Shown here: positions 1 to 7,298 of the stretch, in pieces
Numbering within the stretch: position 1 is the stretch's first letter
How the letters are laid out: every line of letters starts with the position of its first letter
Origin: Pseudomonas sp. AKS31
GTDB taxonomy: Bacteria > Pseudomonadota > Gammaproteobacteria > Pseudomonadales > Pseudomonadaceae
DNA: 64,000 bases
Assembly (NCBI RefSeq): GCF_023634765.1
Contig: NZ_JAMLFX010000004.1
Span: 139,285-203,284, forward strand
Direction of reading: 5' to 3'
The notes under the pieces: model-generated
What the model saw: the letters and a program-made list of their open reading frames with translations, nothing else
What the model was told of the DNA's origin: nothing
Databases searched by the model: none
Translations under genes and position numbers: made by a program

Positions 1-201
1 ATCAGTACCGGTGGCGGGCGGCTGATTGATCAACGGCACGCCCGAGCCATCGGTATTCATACCGGGAGCACTGTTGATGGCGGGGGCTCGTGGTGGGGTC
101 GGGTCGGTAGGGCCGGTGCCCGCAGCGGTGGTGGATGCGGCGAAAACTGCAGGACAGAGCAGGGCGCTGAATACGAAAGCGGTCAACCTTGACGGGATCA
201 T
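1..201 (-). CDS. Secreted or periplasmic protein of unknown function, C-terminus beyond window
   Basis: The gene starts with ATG at 199-201 on the minus strand and runs off the left edge, so only 67 residues are visible. The first 20 or so residues form a clear Sec signal peptide (MIPSR, then a hydrophobic core LTAFVFSALLCPAVFA) with an Ala-x-Ala-type cleavage region. The mature part is rich in Thr, Pro, Gly and Ala (TTAAGTGPTDPTPPRAP), low-complexity and probably disordered. I do not recognise the family. Export is well supported; function is unknown. Confidence 0.6.
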   Translation of the reverse strand, partial: MIPSRLTAFVFSALLCPAVFAASTTAAGTGPTDPTPPRAPAINSAPGMNTDGSGVPLINQPPATGTD

Positions 202-298
202 AGGGCGTCTCCAGTGATTGGAATCCTTACCTGATGTTGGTCTGCCCTCTGAGCGGATTGGTGCCTGATGAACGACGAACGGTCGAACAACAGGAGCC

Positions 299-952
299 TC
301 AGGCGAGGCCGATCTCCTCCTTGAACTGCTCCATGAAACCCTTCAGGCGTTGATGACGGACTTGCGCCAGACGCTGGCCTGCGGCGGTCTGGAAACCGTC
401 GGCGAGGTGCAGCAGTTTGGTCTGGAAGTGATCCAGGCAAAAACGCGTGTCGTCGTAATCGCGCTGTTTCGCTTCGGGATCCTGCGGGTCGTACAGCGCC
501 GAGCCCATGCGTCCGGCGACGTAGAACGTACGAGCAACACCAAGCATGCCCAGTGAGTCGAGACGGTCGGCGTCCTGGACGATTTTCGCTTCGAGGGTGC
601 GCGGGGTCATGTTGGCGGAAAAGCTGTGGGCTTCGATGGCATGAAACGCGGCGCTGATTTTTTCGTCGGGCCAGCCCAGCGTGGCCAGTACTGCCGAAGC
701 CTTCTCCGCTGCCAGACGCGAGGCTTGTGCGCGCAGCGGTGAGTTCTTTTCGACGGCTACGCAGTCGTGCAGGAGCACGGCGGCGAGCAGCACCTGCAGA
801 TCACCGCCTTCTTCTGCATGCAGCGTACGCACGTTATGCCAGACACGCTGGAGGTGGGCGAGGTCATGAGCGCCGTCGTCGGACGGTTCCAGTGCGTGTG
901 GCAACAGAGCTGACGCGAGTGCCTCCAGGGGCGTAAAACTCTCTAAGTTCAT
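299..952 (-). CDS. yedJ: HD-domain phosphohydrolase, YedJ-like
   Basis: 217-residue cytosolic protein of the HD metal-dependent phosphohydrolase superfamily. The ligands are visible in order: HDxxH at residues 29-33 (followed by LQRVW), the HD doublet at 62-63 in LLHDCV, an AHSFSA motif, and QDADRLDSLG. These match my memory of E. coli YedJ along nearly the whole length. The physiological substrate of this family is not established. An in-frame start upstream would add 33 residues, but the ATG at 950-952 follows an AAAGGA Shine-Dalgarno at good spacing and gives the family-typical N-terminus. It stands alone, divergent from the acetyltransferase gene. Confidence 0.85.
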   Translation of the reverse strand: MNLESFTPLEALASALLPHALEPSDDGAHDLAHLQRVWHNVRTLHAEEGGDLQVLLAAVLLHDCVAVEKNSPLRAQASRLAAEKASAVLATLGWPDEKISAAFHAIEAHSFSANMTPRTLEAKIVQDADRLDSLGMLGVARTFYVAGRMGSALYDPQDPEAKQRDYDDTRFCLDHFQTKLLHLADGFQTAAGQRLAQVRHQRLKGFMEQFKEEIGLA

Positions 953-1089
953 AAGCATCCTTTCAGATTGTCGAGGTCCCCGTGGGAGCAGTGTTTGCAA
1001 CATGACGCAGGGTAGTGTGTGTTTTGCCATGTGACGAGCGCCGCTCACCACCTTAGTATGGCGTTTTCCTTTTCCGACAAGGCCCGTCC

Positions 1090-1569
1090 ATGACGATCGA
1101 CATCCGCCCGGCGACCCCCAGCGATGCTCCGCAAATCCTCGCCTTCATCACTGAACTCGCCGATTTCGAAAAGGCCCGCCACGAAGTCATCGCCAACGTG
1201 ACCGACATCGAGCGCAGCCTGTTCGGCGAAGGCGCTACCGCCCACGGCCTGATCTGCCTGCGCGACGGCGTGCCGATCGGTTTCGCGGTGTTCTTCTTCA
1301 GCTATTCGACCTGGCTGGGCAGCAACTGCCTGTACCTCGAAGACCTCTACATCACCCCGGATCAACGCGGCGGCGGTGCCGGCAAAACCTTGTTGCGGCA
1401 CTTGGCAAAAATCGCCTGCGACAATGATTGCGGTCGCTTCGAATGGAGCGTGCTGGAGTGGAATACCCCGGCGATCGAGTTCTACAAATCCCTCGGCGCA
1501 CAACCACAGGAGGAGTGGGTGCGCTATCGCATGGACGGCAAGGTGTTGCGTGAGTTTGCCGAGGGCTGA
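1090..1569 (+). CDS. GNAT family N-acetyltransferase, SSAT-like
   Basis: 159-residue single-domain GNAT enzyme expected to move acetyl from acetyl-CoA to a small amine. The N-terminal strand (IDIRPATPSDAPQIL) is typical. The acetyl-CoA pyrophosphate loop reads DQRGGGAGKTLL, just after the central strand YLEDLYI. The C-terminal motif WNTPAIEFYKSLGA is the usual GNAT end with the conserved Tyr. The sequence resembles the diamine/thialysine acetyltransferase (SSAT) subgroup, in particular LYLEDLYITPDQRG and the WxxLEWN segment. The exact substrate cannot be read from sequence. It is monocistronic, with ATG at 1090. Confidence 0.85.
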   Translation: MTIDIRPATPSDAPQILAFITELADFEKARHEVIANVTDIERSLFGEGATAHGLICLRDGVPIGFAVFFFSYSTWLGSNCLYLEDLYITPDQRGGGAGKTLLRHLAKIACDNDCGRFEWSVLEWNTPAIEFYKSLGAQPQEEWVRYRMDGKVLREFAEG

Positions 1570-1728
1570 CCACAATGATGGCATTGCCATGCTGATTCGA
1601 TTGTCGCCAACGCTCTAGTCCGGCATTCTACGCGCCATTTTTTCGCGCTCACGGACGACACCTGCAATGCCTTCGGCACTATTTCTCCACGCCTGTGGAG
1701 CCTTCGCTGCGTCAACGAGTGACCAGCG

Positions 1729-2391
1729 ATGAGCGGACTACGGGCGTCAATGCGTCTGTATGGCCTGGTGAAAAACTCAGGCTTGAGCGACAACCCCCAG
1801 CGTCAACCGGTCGATATTCTGTGCATGACAAATCGCACGGGCGGCAGCGCCATTCGCGCGTTCGTGTCACGCCTTGATGCCGAGTTGATGATCCGCAGCG
1901 CCGGGCTCGCCGAGTACCGTGTGATACCGCTGCGCACCTTCGATCCGACGGCGTTTATCGACGCCCATCAAGGCTGGCTGATGCTGCACGTCTGTTGCGG
2001 TTTCGTCGCCCCTGCCGGGCATTCGCTGCTCAAGGACGGCGGGTTGATGCCGATGGGCTGGTACGTCTATTCCGAGATCGGCGAGTGGACGGCCCGGCAT
2101 CATCTCGACCTCGGCACGCAAATGGCCGAACTGCTGCAATCGACTTACGAGCGTAATCACCTGCGCAACTACAACGCCTGGCTCAACGAACTCGACGACG
2201 CCTCGCCGGCCGAACTGGCCTGGCAAACCGACGAAGCCTGGCGGCACCTGCAAACCGCCGCATCACCCGACAGCCGTGAGCATTGCCACGCATTGTTCGA
2301 CCCCGTCGACAACCGCTGGCGCTTCGCCGCGACCGACATCGATATCCATCAGCCGCATCCGGAATCTCTGAAGCAAGGAGCTCTGAATTGA
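1729..2391 (+). CDS. Unknown protein encoded immediately upstream of PAAR gene; possible cargo adaptor
   Basis: 220-residue soluble protein with no signal peptide or membrane segment. It contains a block around LMLHVCCGF, then GHSLLKDGGLMPMGWYVYSEIGEW, and a charged helical C-terminus. I do not recognise the family, and it does not look like DUF4123. Its TGA (2389-2391) overlaps the TTG start of the PAAR gene, so the two are translationally coupled. Genes in this position in type VI secretion cassettes are often adaptors or chaperones that load the effector; that role here is inference. The start is uncertain: ATGs at 1729, 1750 and 1825 are all in frame and none has a strong ribosome-binding site. 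Confidence 0.6.
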   Translation: MSGLRASMRLYGLVKNSGLSDNPQRQPVDILCMTNRTGGSAIRAFVSRLDAELMIRSAGLAEYRVIPLRTFDPTAFIDAHQGWLMLHVCCGFVAPAGHSLLKDGGLMPMGWYVYSEIGEWTARHHLDLGTQMAELLQSTYERNHLRNYNAWLNELDDASPAELAWQTDEAWRHLQTAASPDSREHCHALFDPVDNRWRFAATDIDIHQPHPESLKQGALN

Positions 2392-2882
2392 GTGGTAAAC
2401 CCGCCGCCCGCGTCACCGACCCGACCGCCTGCCCATTGCCAGGCCATGGCACCAACCCGATTGCCTCCGGCTCGCCGAACGTCTTCTTCGACGGCCTCGC
2501 CGCCGCGCGCATGACCGATAAATCGGCGTGCGGCAGTCCGATTACCGGAGCGGTTTCCGGCACCGTATTCATCAACGGCCTGAACGCGGCCACGCTCGAT
2601 AGCACCGGAGGCCACGGCAATGTCGTGGTTGGTGGGTCGGGGACGGTAATTATTGGCCAGAGTGGCGGCGGGGCGGCTTTTAGCGGGTTGTTGCCGATGC
2701 CGGTGCATTTTACGGACAGGTTGCAAGTGGTTAATGAAGCAACTGGCGAGCCTGTGCCCGATCATCCCTATGTGATTCAACGGGGCGATGGCAGCATGGA
2801 ACATGGGATCACCAATGAGCAGGGCTTTACTCATATGGTCAGCTCTCATTTGGCCGAAACTATAAAACTGTTTGTAGAGTGA
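2388..2882 (+). CDS. PAAR-domain spike-tip protein with C-terminal extension (type VI secretion)
   Basis: 164 residues. Residues 1-95 are a PAAR repeat: ARVTDPTACPLPGHG, PNVFFDGLAAARMTDKSACG, GTVFINGLNAA and GGHGNVVVGGSGTVIIG, with the His and Cys residues that bind zinc at the cone tip. PAAR proteins cap the VgrG spike of the type VI secretion system and carry effectors. Residues from about 100 onward (LQVVNEATGEPVPDHPYVI and after) form the small beta-rich extension often seen on PAAR and VgrG proteins. The start is TTG at 2388, chosen because AAGGAG (2375-2380) lies 7 bases upstream. GC content falls abruptly after about 2690, at the domain border. The stop overlaps the lipase start (GTGA). 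Confidence 0.88.
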   Translation: MSGKPAARVTDPTACPLPGHGTNPIASGSPNVFFDGLAAARMTDKSACGSPITGAVSGTVFINGLNAATLDSTGGHGNVVVGGSGTVIIGQSGGGAAFSGLLPMPVHFTDRLQVVNEATGEPVPDHPYVIQRGDGSMEHGITNEQGFTHMVSSHLAETIKLFVE

Positions 2883-3616
2883 TCGAAATGGAAGTCGCAA
2901 ACCCTGCACTCAAAGATTGCAAAAACGAGGTGGTGAGTCATGAGTTGACTTGCAAAACCGACCAGACTGTAAAAGCTGTGGCAATCAAAATCAAAAAAAT
3001 CGTCGTGTTTTTCATCGGCGGTGCTGGAGACAAGGAACCGTATTATCAAGATCAACCACCTCACGGTAACGTAACCAGTGCGCAGGTTTTATTGCCTAAA
3101 AAATTCAGCGACGCGCAAATTGGAAAAATAAAGTCGGTGTACCTTAGTTATAAGGATGTGCGCGGCAAGAAAGACATAGAAAAGTATGTGCTGAGTTATC
3201 TGAAAGGTGATAAATCAATTTATATAAGTATCGTCGGTCACAGTCTGGGAGGATGGAACGGCGCTCATCTGGCAGCCATACTCAAAGAACAGGGATTTAC
3301 GGTGAAGTCCTTGGTCACGCTTGATCCAGTGGGCGGCGGACTGGGTGTCTGGCTGATTTCAGACATTTACGCCACCACCCCGAAGCCTGGTGCAGAGTAC
3401 TGGATCAATATATTGGCTGCACCGGCGAAACCCAATCAGTCCGATGATGTCGCCGAGATGGGAGAACGCTGGGTCATGAGCTCGGGTCCTGATATCAATA
3501 AAGCGGTAGACACCAACCACGAAGATGCAGGCGTAATGTTCAAGGCGAGGATTCTTGGCGAACAGTCCGCATGTGATCTCATCGCTGAAAAAATGATCAA
3601 ATATCTGGAGTCTTGA
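2879..3616 (+). CDS. Alpha/beta-hydrolase, putative type VI lipase/esterase effector
   Basis: 245 residues with no signal peptide. A predicted catalytic triad is visible: Ser122 in the elbow GHSLGG, Asp149 in TLDPVGG and His214 in NHEDAG, in the correct order for a lipase/esterase fold. The oxyanion region may be VVFFIGGAGD near residue 45. The GTG start overlaps the PAAR stop (GTGA), with an in-frame ATG at 2888 as alternative. A leaderless lipase coupled to a PAAR protein and followed by a lipoprotein is the layout of Tle-type antibacterial phospholipase effectors. I cannot place it in Tle1-5 by eye. It is AT-richer than its surroundings, suggesting horizontal exchange. The substrate is unproven. 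Confidence 0.75.
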   Translation: MIEMEVANPALKDCKNEVVSHELTCKTDQTVKAVAIKIKKIVVFFIGGAGDKEPYYQDQPPHGNVTSAQVLLPKKFSDAQIGKIKSVYLSYKDVRGKKDIEKYVLSYLKGDKSIYISIVGHSLGGWNGAHLAAILKEQGFTVKSLVTLDPVGGGLGVWLISDIYATTPKPGAEYWINILAAPAKPNQSDDVAEMGERWVMSSGPDINKAVDTNHEDAGVMFKARILGEQSACDLIAEKMIKYLES

Positions 3617-3617
3617 C

Positions 3618-4139
3618 ATGCGAGTGTTGCTTGCAATTCTAGTTCTTTGTTTGTGTACTTCGTGCGCAAAAAGAGTGCCATTACCAACGACTGAAATTGA
3701 ATTTGTTTCTGTTACCAAGCCTGGAGACAGTGCTCTTCTGGATGTTCGCTTCAGTTCAATGACTGATCTGTTGCGATTCTTCGAGATCAATGCCGGCCAA
3801 CATCAGGTCGGCAATGCCTTGATCTGTTCATTGGATGAGAGTGGCTTCTTCGAAACAAAACAGGACCTGACCCGGTATCTCGAAGGGGAGGTCGTCGCGG
3901 TATTAAATGAATCTGCTGCGGGGCCATATGTGTATTCGGCTGAGGTCTCTGCGGTGCATACACCGGACGGTGGAACGCTGAGTACGTACTTCAATAAAAA
4001 ACAACTGTTGATGGTATTGAGCGCGCGTCAGGTCGTGGCATGTAAGTTCAGGACTGCTGCCTACGCTTACGGTCCGTATTACTCAAAATCGATGAATATT
4101 CCTGCCAGTGTTTTCGTTCAGGCGATAGAGCGTCAGTAG
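3618..4139 (+). CDS. Lipoprotein, candidate immunity protein for the upstream lipase
   Basis: 173 residues with a classic type II signal: MRVLLAILVLCLCTSCAKR, lipobox CTSC with the lipidated Cys at residue 16. The mature protein sits on the periplasmic face of a membrane and has no domain I recognise. The ATG follows the lipase stop by one base, with GGAG upstream, so the two are one transcript. Periplasmic lipoproteins encoded directly after Tle lipases are typically their immunity proteins, protecting the producer from self- and kin-intoxication. This assignment rests on context. Base composition is AT-rich like the lipase gene. Confidence 0.7.
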   Translation: MRVLLAILVLCLCTSCAKRVPLPTTEIEFVSVTKPGDSALLDVRFSSMTDLLRFFEINAGQHQVGNALICSLDESGFFETKQDLTRYLEGEVVAVLNESAAGPYVYSAEVSAVHTPDGGTLSTYFNKKQLLMVLSARQVVACKFRTAAYAYGPYYSKSMNIPASVFVQAIERQ

Positions 4140-4194
4140 TGATATTGATAACGGTGAATCACGGATCTGTTCGAGGAGAGTGGGTAGACTTGGC

Positions 4195-4213
4195 CATCCC
4201 AAAATATGGGATG
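4195..4213. promoter_or_regulatory. Perfect inverted repeat, candidate operator of the galactonate operon
   Basis: CATCCCA and TGGGATG form perfect 7-base arms around a 5-base spacer AAATA, about 12 bases upstream of the -35 box of dgoK. IclR-family regulators usually bind short palindromes of this size, and an IclR gene ends the operon. Function as its operator is inferred. Confidence 0.5.
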
Positions 4214-4223
4214 TAAAATTACA
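4212..4223. promoter_or_regulatory. 12-bp perfect palindrome TGTAAAATTACA upstream of dgoK
   Basis: TGTAAAATTACA is fully self-complementary. It abuts the CATCCCA inverted repeat and lies just upstream of the -35 hexamer at 4226. It could be a second regulator site or part of a composite operator. No protein can be assigned from sequence. Confidence 0.35.
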
Positions 4224-4225
4224 TA

Positions 4226-4255
4226 TTGAGATTTTTCGTCTGGGAGGTCTATAGT
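4226..4255 (+). promoter_or_regulatory. Sigma-70 promoter of the dgo operon
   Basis: TTGAGA (4226-4231) and TATAGT (4250-4255) are close matches to the -35 and -10 consensus, with an 18-base spacer. Transcription would start about 30 bases before the dgoK ATG at 4294. The two palindromes immediately upstream suggest regulated use. Confidence 0.6.
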
Positions 4256-4293
4256 CCGTCGCACTCACTGCCAAAAACAAAACAGGTGAAGCG

Positions 4294-5283
4294 ATGCTGG
4301 CGCAATTGATCGCGCTCGACTGGGGGACGACCTCATTACGTGCTTACAAACTCGCGGCGGGCGGTGTGGTGCTGGAGCAGCGCGCGCTGTCGTCCGGGAT
4401 CATGCAGTTGCCCAAGACCCCGCGAATCATCAATGGTCGCGAATGCGCCGATGGTTTTGAACTGGCGTTCGACGAGGCGTGCGGCGACTGGCTCGATGCG
4501 CAACCAAATCTGCCGGTGATTGCCTGCGGTATGGTCGGCAGTGCGCAGGGCTGGCGTGAAGCGGCCTACTGCGAGACGCCGGCGAACGTCGCCAATCTCG
4601 GAAACTCCTTACAAACAGTTGTCAGCCTGCGCGGCACCGTGGTGCATATCGTGCCGGGCGTGATCCAGCGTTCGCGTCTGCCGAATGTGATGCGCGGCGA
4701 AGAAACCCAAGTGCTTGGCGTGCTGCAGAATCTGCCGGTCGAGGCGGGCAATGATCTGCTGATCGGACTGCCCGGTAGCCATTCGAAATGGGTGGAGGTG
4801 GTCGATGGCTGCATCACCCATTTCGACACGTTCATGACCGGCGAAGTATTCGCCGTGCTCAGCGAACACAGCATTCTCGGTCGTACCCAACAACACAGTG
4901 CGACATTCGACAGTCAGGCGTTCGACCGAGGTGTGCAGATTGCACAATCGGCGGAGGGCGAGTTGGGTGTGCTTTCGACCTTGTTCAGCGCGCGGACCCT
5001 GGGCCTGACCGGCGAACTCGGCCCGACGGCGCAGGCGGATTATCTGTCCGGCCTGATGATCGGCCATGAACTGGCGGCGCTCGCCACGGTTCAGCGACGT
5101 CGTCGCAACAACACGAATCTCCCTTCGATCATCCTTATCGGCAACGCGCAACTCTGTGCGCGCTACAGCCGCGCCCTCAATGCCTGTGGTTTCGCCAGCG
5201 TGACGTTGGCCGAACAGGCCACCGAGCGTGGTCTGTGGCAACTGGCGCTGGCTGCCGGACTGATTGATTCCTCATCCCGTTAA
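4294..5283 (+). CDS. dgoK: 2-dehydro-3-deoxygalactonokinase
   Basis: 329 residues, the normal length for DgoK. It phosphorylates 2-keto-3-deoxy-D-galactonate to the 6-phosphate using ATP, the second step of the De Ley-Doudoroff galactonate pathway. The N-terminal LIALDWGTTSLRAYKL is the phosphate-1 motif of this sugar-kinase-like family; MRGEETQVLG and GLPGSHSKWVEV are further DgoK signatures. First gene of the dgo operon, with AGGTGA before the ATG. It is followed after 19 bases by the aldolase that uses its product, which confirms the role. Confidence 0.93.
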   Translation: MLAQLIALDWGTTSLRAYKLAAGGVVLEQRALSSGIMQLPKTPRIINGRECADGFELAFDEACGDWLDAQPNLPVIACGMVGSAQGWREAAYCETPANVANLGNSLQTVVSLRGTVVHIVPGVIQRSRLPNVMRGEETQVLGVLQNLPVEAGNDLLIGLPGSHSKWVEVVDGCITHFDTFMTGEVFAVLSEHSILGRTQQHSATFDSQAFDRGVQIAQSAEGELGVLSTLFSARTLGLTGELGPTAQADYLSGLMIGHELAALATVQRRRRNNTNLPSIILIGNAQLCARYSRALNACGFASVTLAEQATERGLWQLALAAGLIDSSSR

Positions 5284-5302
5284 CCCTGACTGGAGGCCTG
5301 AC

Positions 5303-5923
5303 ATGCTCAAGCAAGCATTGGCGCAAAACGGTCTGATCGCGATCCTGCGTGGCCTGCATCCGCAGGAAGCTGCCGCTGTCGGAGAAGTCCTGTATGCGGC
5401 CGGATTTCGCGTCATCGAAGTACCGCTCAATTCCCCTTCGCCGTACGAAAGTATCCGCATCCTGCGCAAGACTTTGCCCGCCGATTGCCTGATCGGTGCC
5501 GGTACGGTGTTGACCCCGGAGCAGGTCGAGTTGGTGAAAGAAGCCGGCGGCCAAGTGATCGTCATGCCGCACAGCGACGCCAAGGTATTGCGAGCGGCGA
5601 AAGCGGCGGGGCTGTTTCTGTCGCCGGGCGTCGCGACGCCGACCGAAGCCTTCGCGGCGCTGGCGGAGGGCGCGGACATTCTCAAGCTGTTTCCGGCCGA
5701 GCAGATGGGCCCGGCGGTCGTCAAAGCCTGGCTCGCGGTGTTGCCATCCGGGACAGTGCTGGCTCCGGTCGGCGGTATCACGCCGGACAACATGCAGGCG
5801 TTTATCGATGCCGGCGTAAAAGGTTTCGGTCTCGGTTCCGGCCTTTTCAAACCGGGCATGACGCCAGAACAAGTGGCCGTGAATGCCAAGGCCTACGTGG
5901 CCGCCTGGAAAGCGCTTCGCTAA
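5303..5923 (+). CDS. dgoA: 2-dehydro-3-deoxy-6-phosphogalactonate aldolase
   Basis: 206-residue class I aldolase that splits KDPGal into pyruvate and glyceraldehyde 3-phosphate. The Schiff-base Lys is K128 in ILKLFPAEQ, and the catalytic Glu is E39 in VIEVPLNSP, both standard for the KDPG/KDPGal aldolase family. The GxG phosphate-binding end is GFGLGSGLFKPG. The ATG at 5303 is preceded by GGAGG and begins MLKQALAQNGLIAILRG, a typical DgoA start; an upstream in-frame codon would overlap dgoK and lacks a ribosome-binding site. The PLNSP motif separates it from Entner-Doudoroff Eda enzymes, as does the operon. Confidence 0.93.
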   Translation: MLKQALAQNGLIAILRGLHPQEAAAVGEVLYAAGFRVIEVPLNSPSPYESIRILRKTLPADCLIGAGTVLTPEQVELVKEAGGQVIVMPHSDAKVLRAAKAAGLFLSPGVATPTEAFAALAEGADILKLFPAEQMGPAVVKAWLAVLPSGTVLAPVGGITPDNMQAFIDAGVKGFGLGSGLFKPGMTPEQVAVNAKAYVAAWKALR

Positions 5924-5968
5924 GACTTTTGGCGCTGCGAGCGCTGCATCTACAAGAGAGACAAAAAG

Positions 5969-7117
5969 ATGAAAATCACCAAACTCACCACCTTCATCGT
6001 CCCGCCGCGCTGGTGCTTCCTCAAGGTCGAAACCGACGAAGGCGTGACCGGTTGGGGCGAACCCGTGGTTGAAGGGCGCGCGCACACCGTCGCGGCTGCC
6101 GTTGAAGAATTGTCCGACTACTTGATCGGCAAAGACCCACGCAATATCGAGGACATCTGGACCGTGCTCTATCGCGGCGGTTTCTACCGTGGCGGCGCGA
6201 TCCACATGAGCGCGCTGGCCGGTATCGATCAGGCGCTGTGGGACATCAAGGGCAAGGCCCTTGGCGTCTCGGTCAGTGATCTGCTTGGCGGCCAGGTGCG
6301 CGACAAAATTCGCGTGTATTCGTGGATCGGCGGCGACCGTCCGGCCGACACCGCCCGTGCGGCGAAAGAGGCGGTGAGCCGTGGTTTTACCGCAGTGAAA
6401 ATGAACGGCACCGAAGAGCTGCAGTTCCTCGACACCTTCGAGAAAGTCGATCTGGCCCTGGCCAACGTTGCTGCGGTGCGTGACGCGGTCGGGCCGAACG
6501 TCGGCATCGGCGTCGACTTCCACGGCCGCGTGCACAAGCCAATGGCCAAGGTGCTGATGAAGGAACTCGATCCGTACAAACTGATGTTTATCGAAGAACC
6601 GGTGCTCAGCGAAAACTATGAAGCCTTGAAAGAGCTGGCGCCGTTGACCAGCACGCCGATTGCCCTCGGTGAGCGGCTGTTCTCGCGTTGGGACTTTAAA
6701 CGGGTGTTGAGCGAAGGCTACGTCGACATCATCCAGCCCGATGCCTCCCATGCGGGCGGCATCACCGAAACCCGCAAGATCGCCAACATGGCCGAAGCCT
6801 ACGACGTCGCGCTGGCGCTGCACTGCCCGCTGGGGCCGATTGCGCTGGCGGCGTGTTTGCAACTGGACGCGGCTTGTTACAACGCGTTTATCCAGGAGCA
6901 AAGCCTGGGCATCCATTACAACGAGAGCAATGACTTGCTCGATTACGTCAAGGATCCGCGGGTCTTCGATTATGACAAAGGCTTCGTGAAGATCCCCAAC
7001 GGCCCGGGGTTGGGCATCGAGATCAACGAGGAATACGTGATCGAGCGCGCGGCAGTCGGCCACCGCTGGCGCAACCCGATCTGGCGCCATGCCGATGGCA
7101 GTTTTGCCGAGTGGTGA
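5969..7117 (+). CDS. dgoD: D-galactonate dehydratase
   Basis: 382-residue enolase-superfamily enzyme that dehydrates D-galactonate to 2-keto-3-deoxy-D-galactonate. The functional residues fall at the same numbers as in E. coli DgoD: Asp183 and His185 in VDFHGRV, Glu209 in FIEEPV, Glu235 in ALGERLFS, and the catalytic His285 in ALHCPLGP. Length and the N-terminus [15 protein letters not shown] also match. It lies third in the operon, 45 bases after dgoA. Specificity for galactonate rather than another sugar acid is supported by the adjacent kinase and aldolase. Confidence 0.95.
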   Translation: MKITKLTTFIVPPRWCFLKVETDEGVTGWGEPVVEGRAHTVAAAVEELSDYLIGKDPRNIEDIWTVLYRGGFYRGGAIHMSALAGIDQALWDIKGKALGVSVSDLLGGQVRDKIRVYSWIGGDRPADTARAAKEAVSRGFTAVKMNGTEELQFLDTFEKVDLALANVAAVRDAVGPNVGIGVDFHGRVHKPMAKVLMKELDPYKLMFIEEPVLSENYEALKELAPLTSTPIALGERLFSRWDFKRVLSEGYVDIIQPDASHAGGITETRKIANMAEAYDVALALHCPLGPIALAACLQLDAACYNAFIQEQSLGIHYNESNDLLDYVKDPRVFDYDKGFVKIPNGPGLGIEINEEYVIERAAVGHRWRNPIWRHADGSFAEW

Positions 7118-7140
7118 GTCCCTTCTGATTCACCCAATGA

Positions 7141-7247
7141 GATCGTTCCCACGCTCTGCGTGGGAATGCCTCTATGGACGCTCTGCGTCCGCTTTTGGGA
7201 CGCGGAGCGTCCCGGGCTGCATTCCCACGCGGAGCGTGGGAACGATC
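7141..7247. repeat. 107-bp nested inverted repeat (palindromic intergenic element) inside the dgo operon
   Basis: The outer arms run from GATCGTTCCCACGCTCTGCG to its near-complement ending GTGGGAACGATC, and an inner hairpin (GGACGCTCTGCGTCC, then GGGACGCGGAGCGTCCC) fills the middle. As RNA the whole element folds into one long cruciform-like structure between dgoD and dgoT. A shorter fragment of the same family occurs at 54561-54611. It contains no coding sequence. Confidence 0.85.
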
Positions 7248-7298
7248 AGATGCAAGGCCTCAGGCCGACCTCAATAAACATAAAAAGAGGCTCTCCCC

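Noticed and set aside
5177..7090. 637-codon open frame antisense to dgoA and dgoD
   Set aside because: DgoD residues match E. coli numbering exactly on the plus strand; the antisense product has no recognisable fold.
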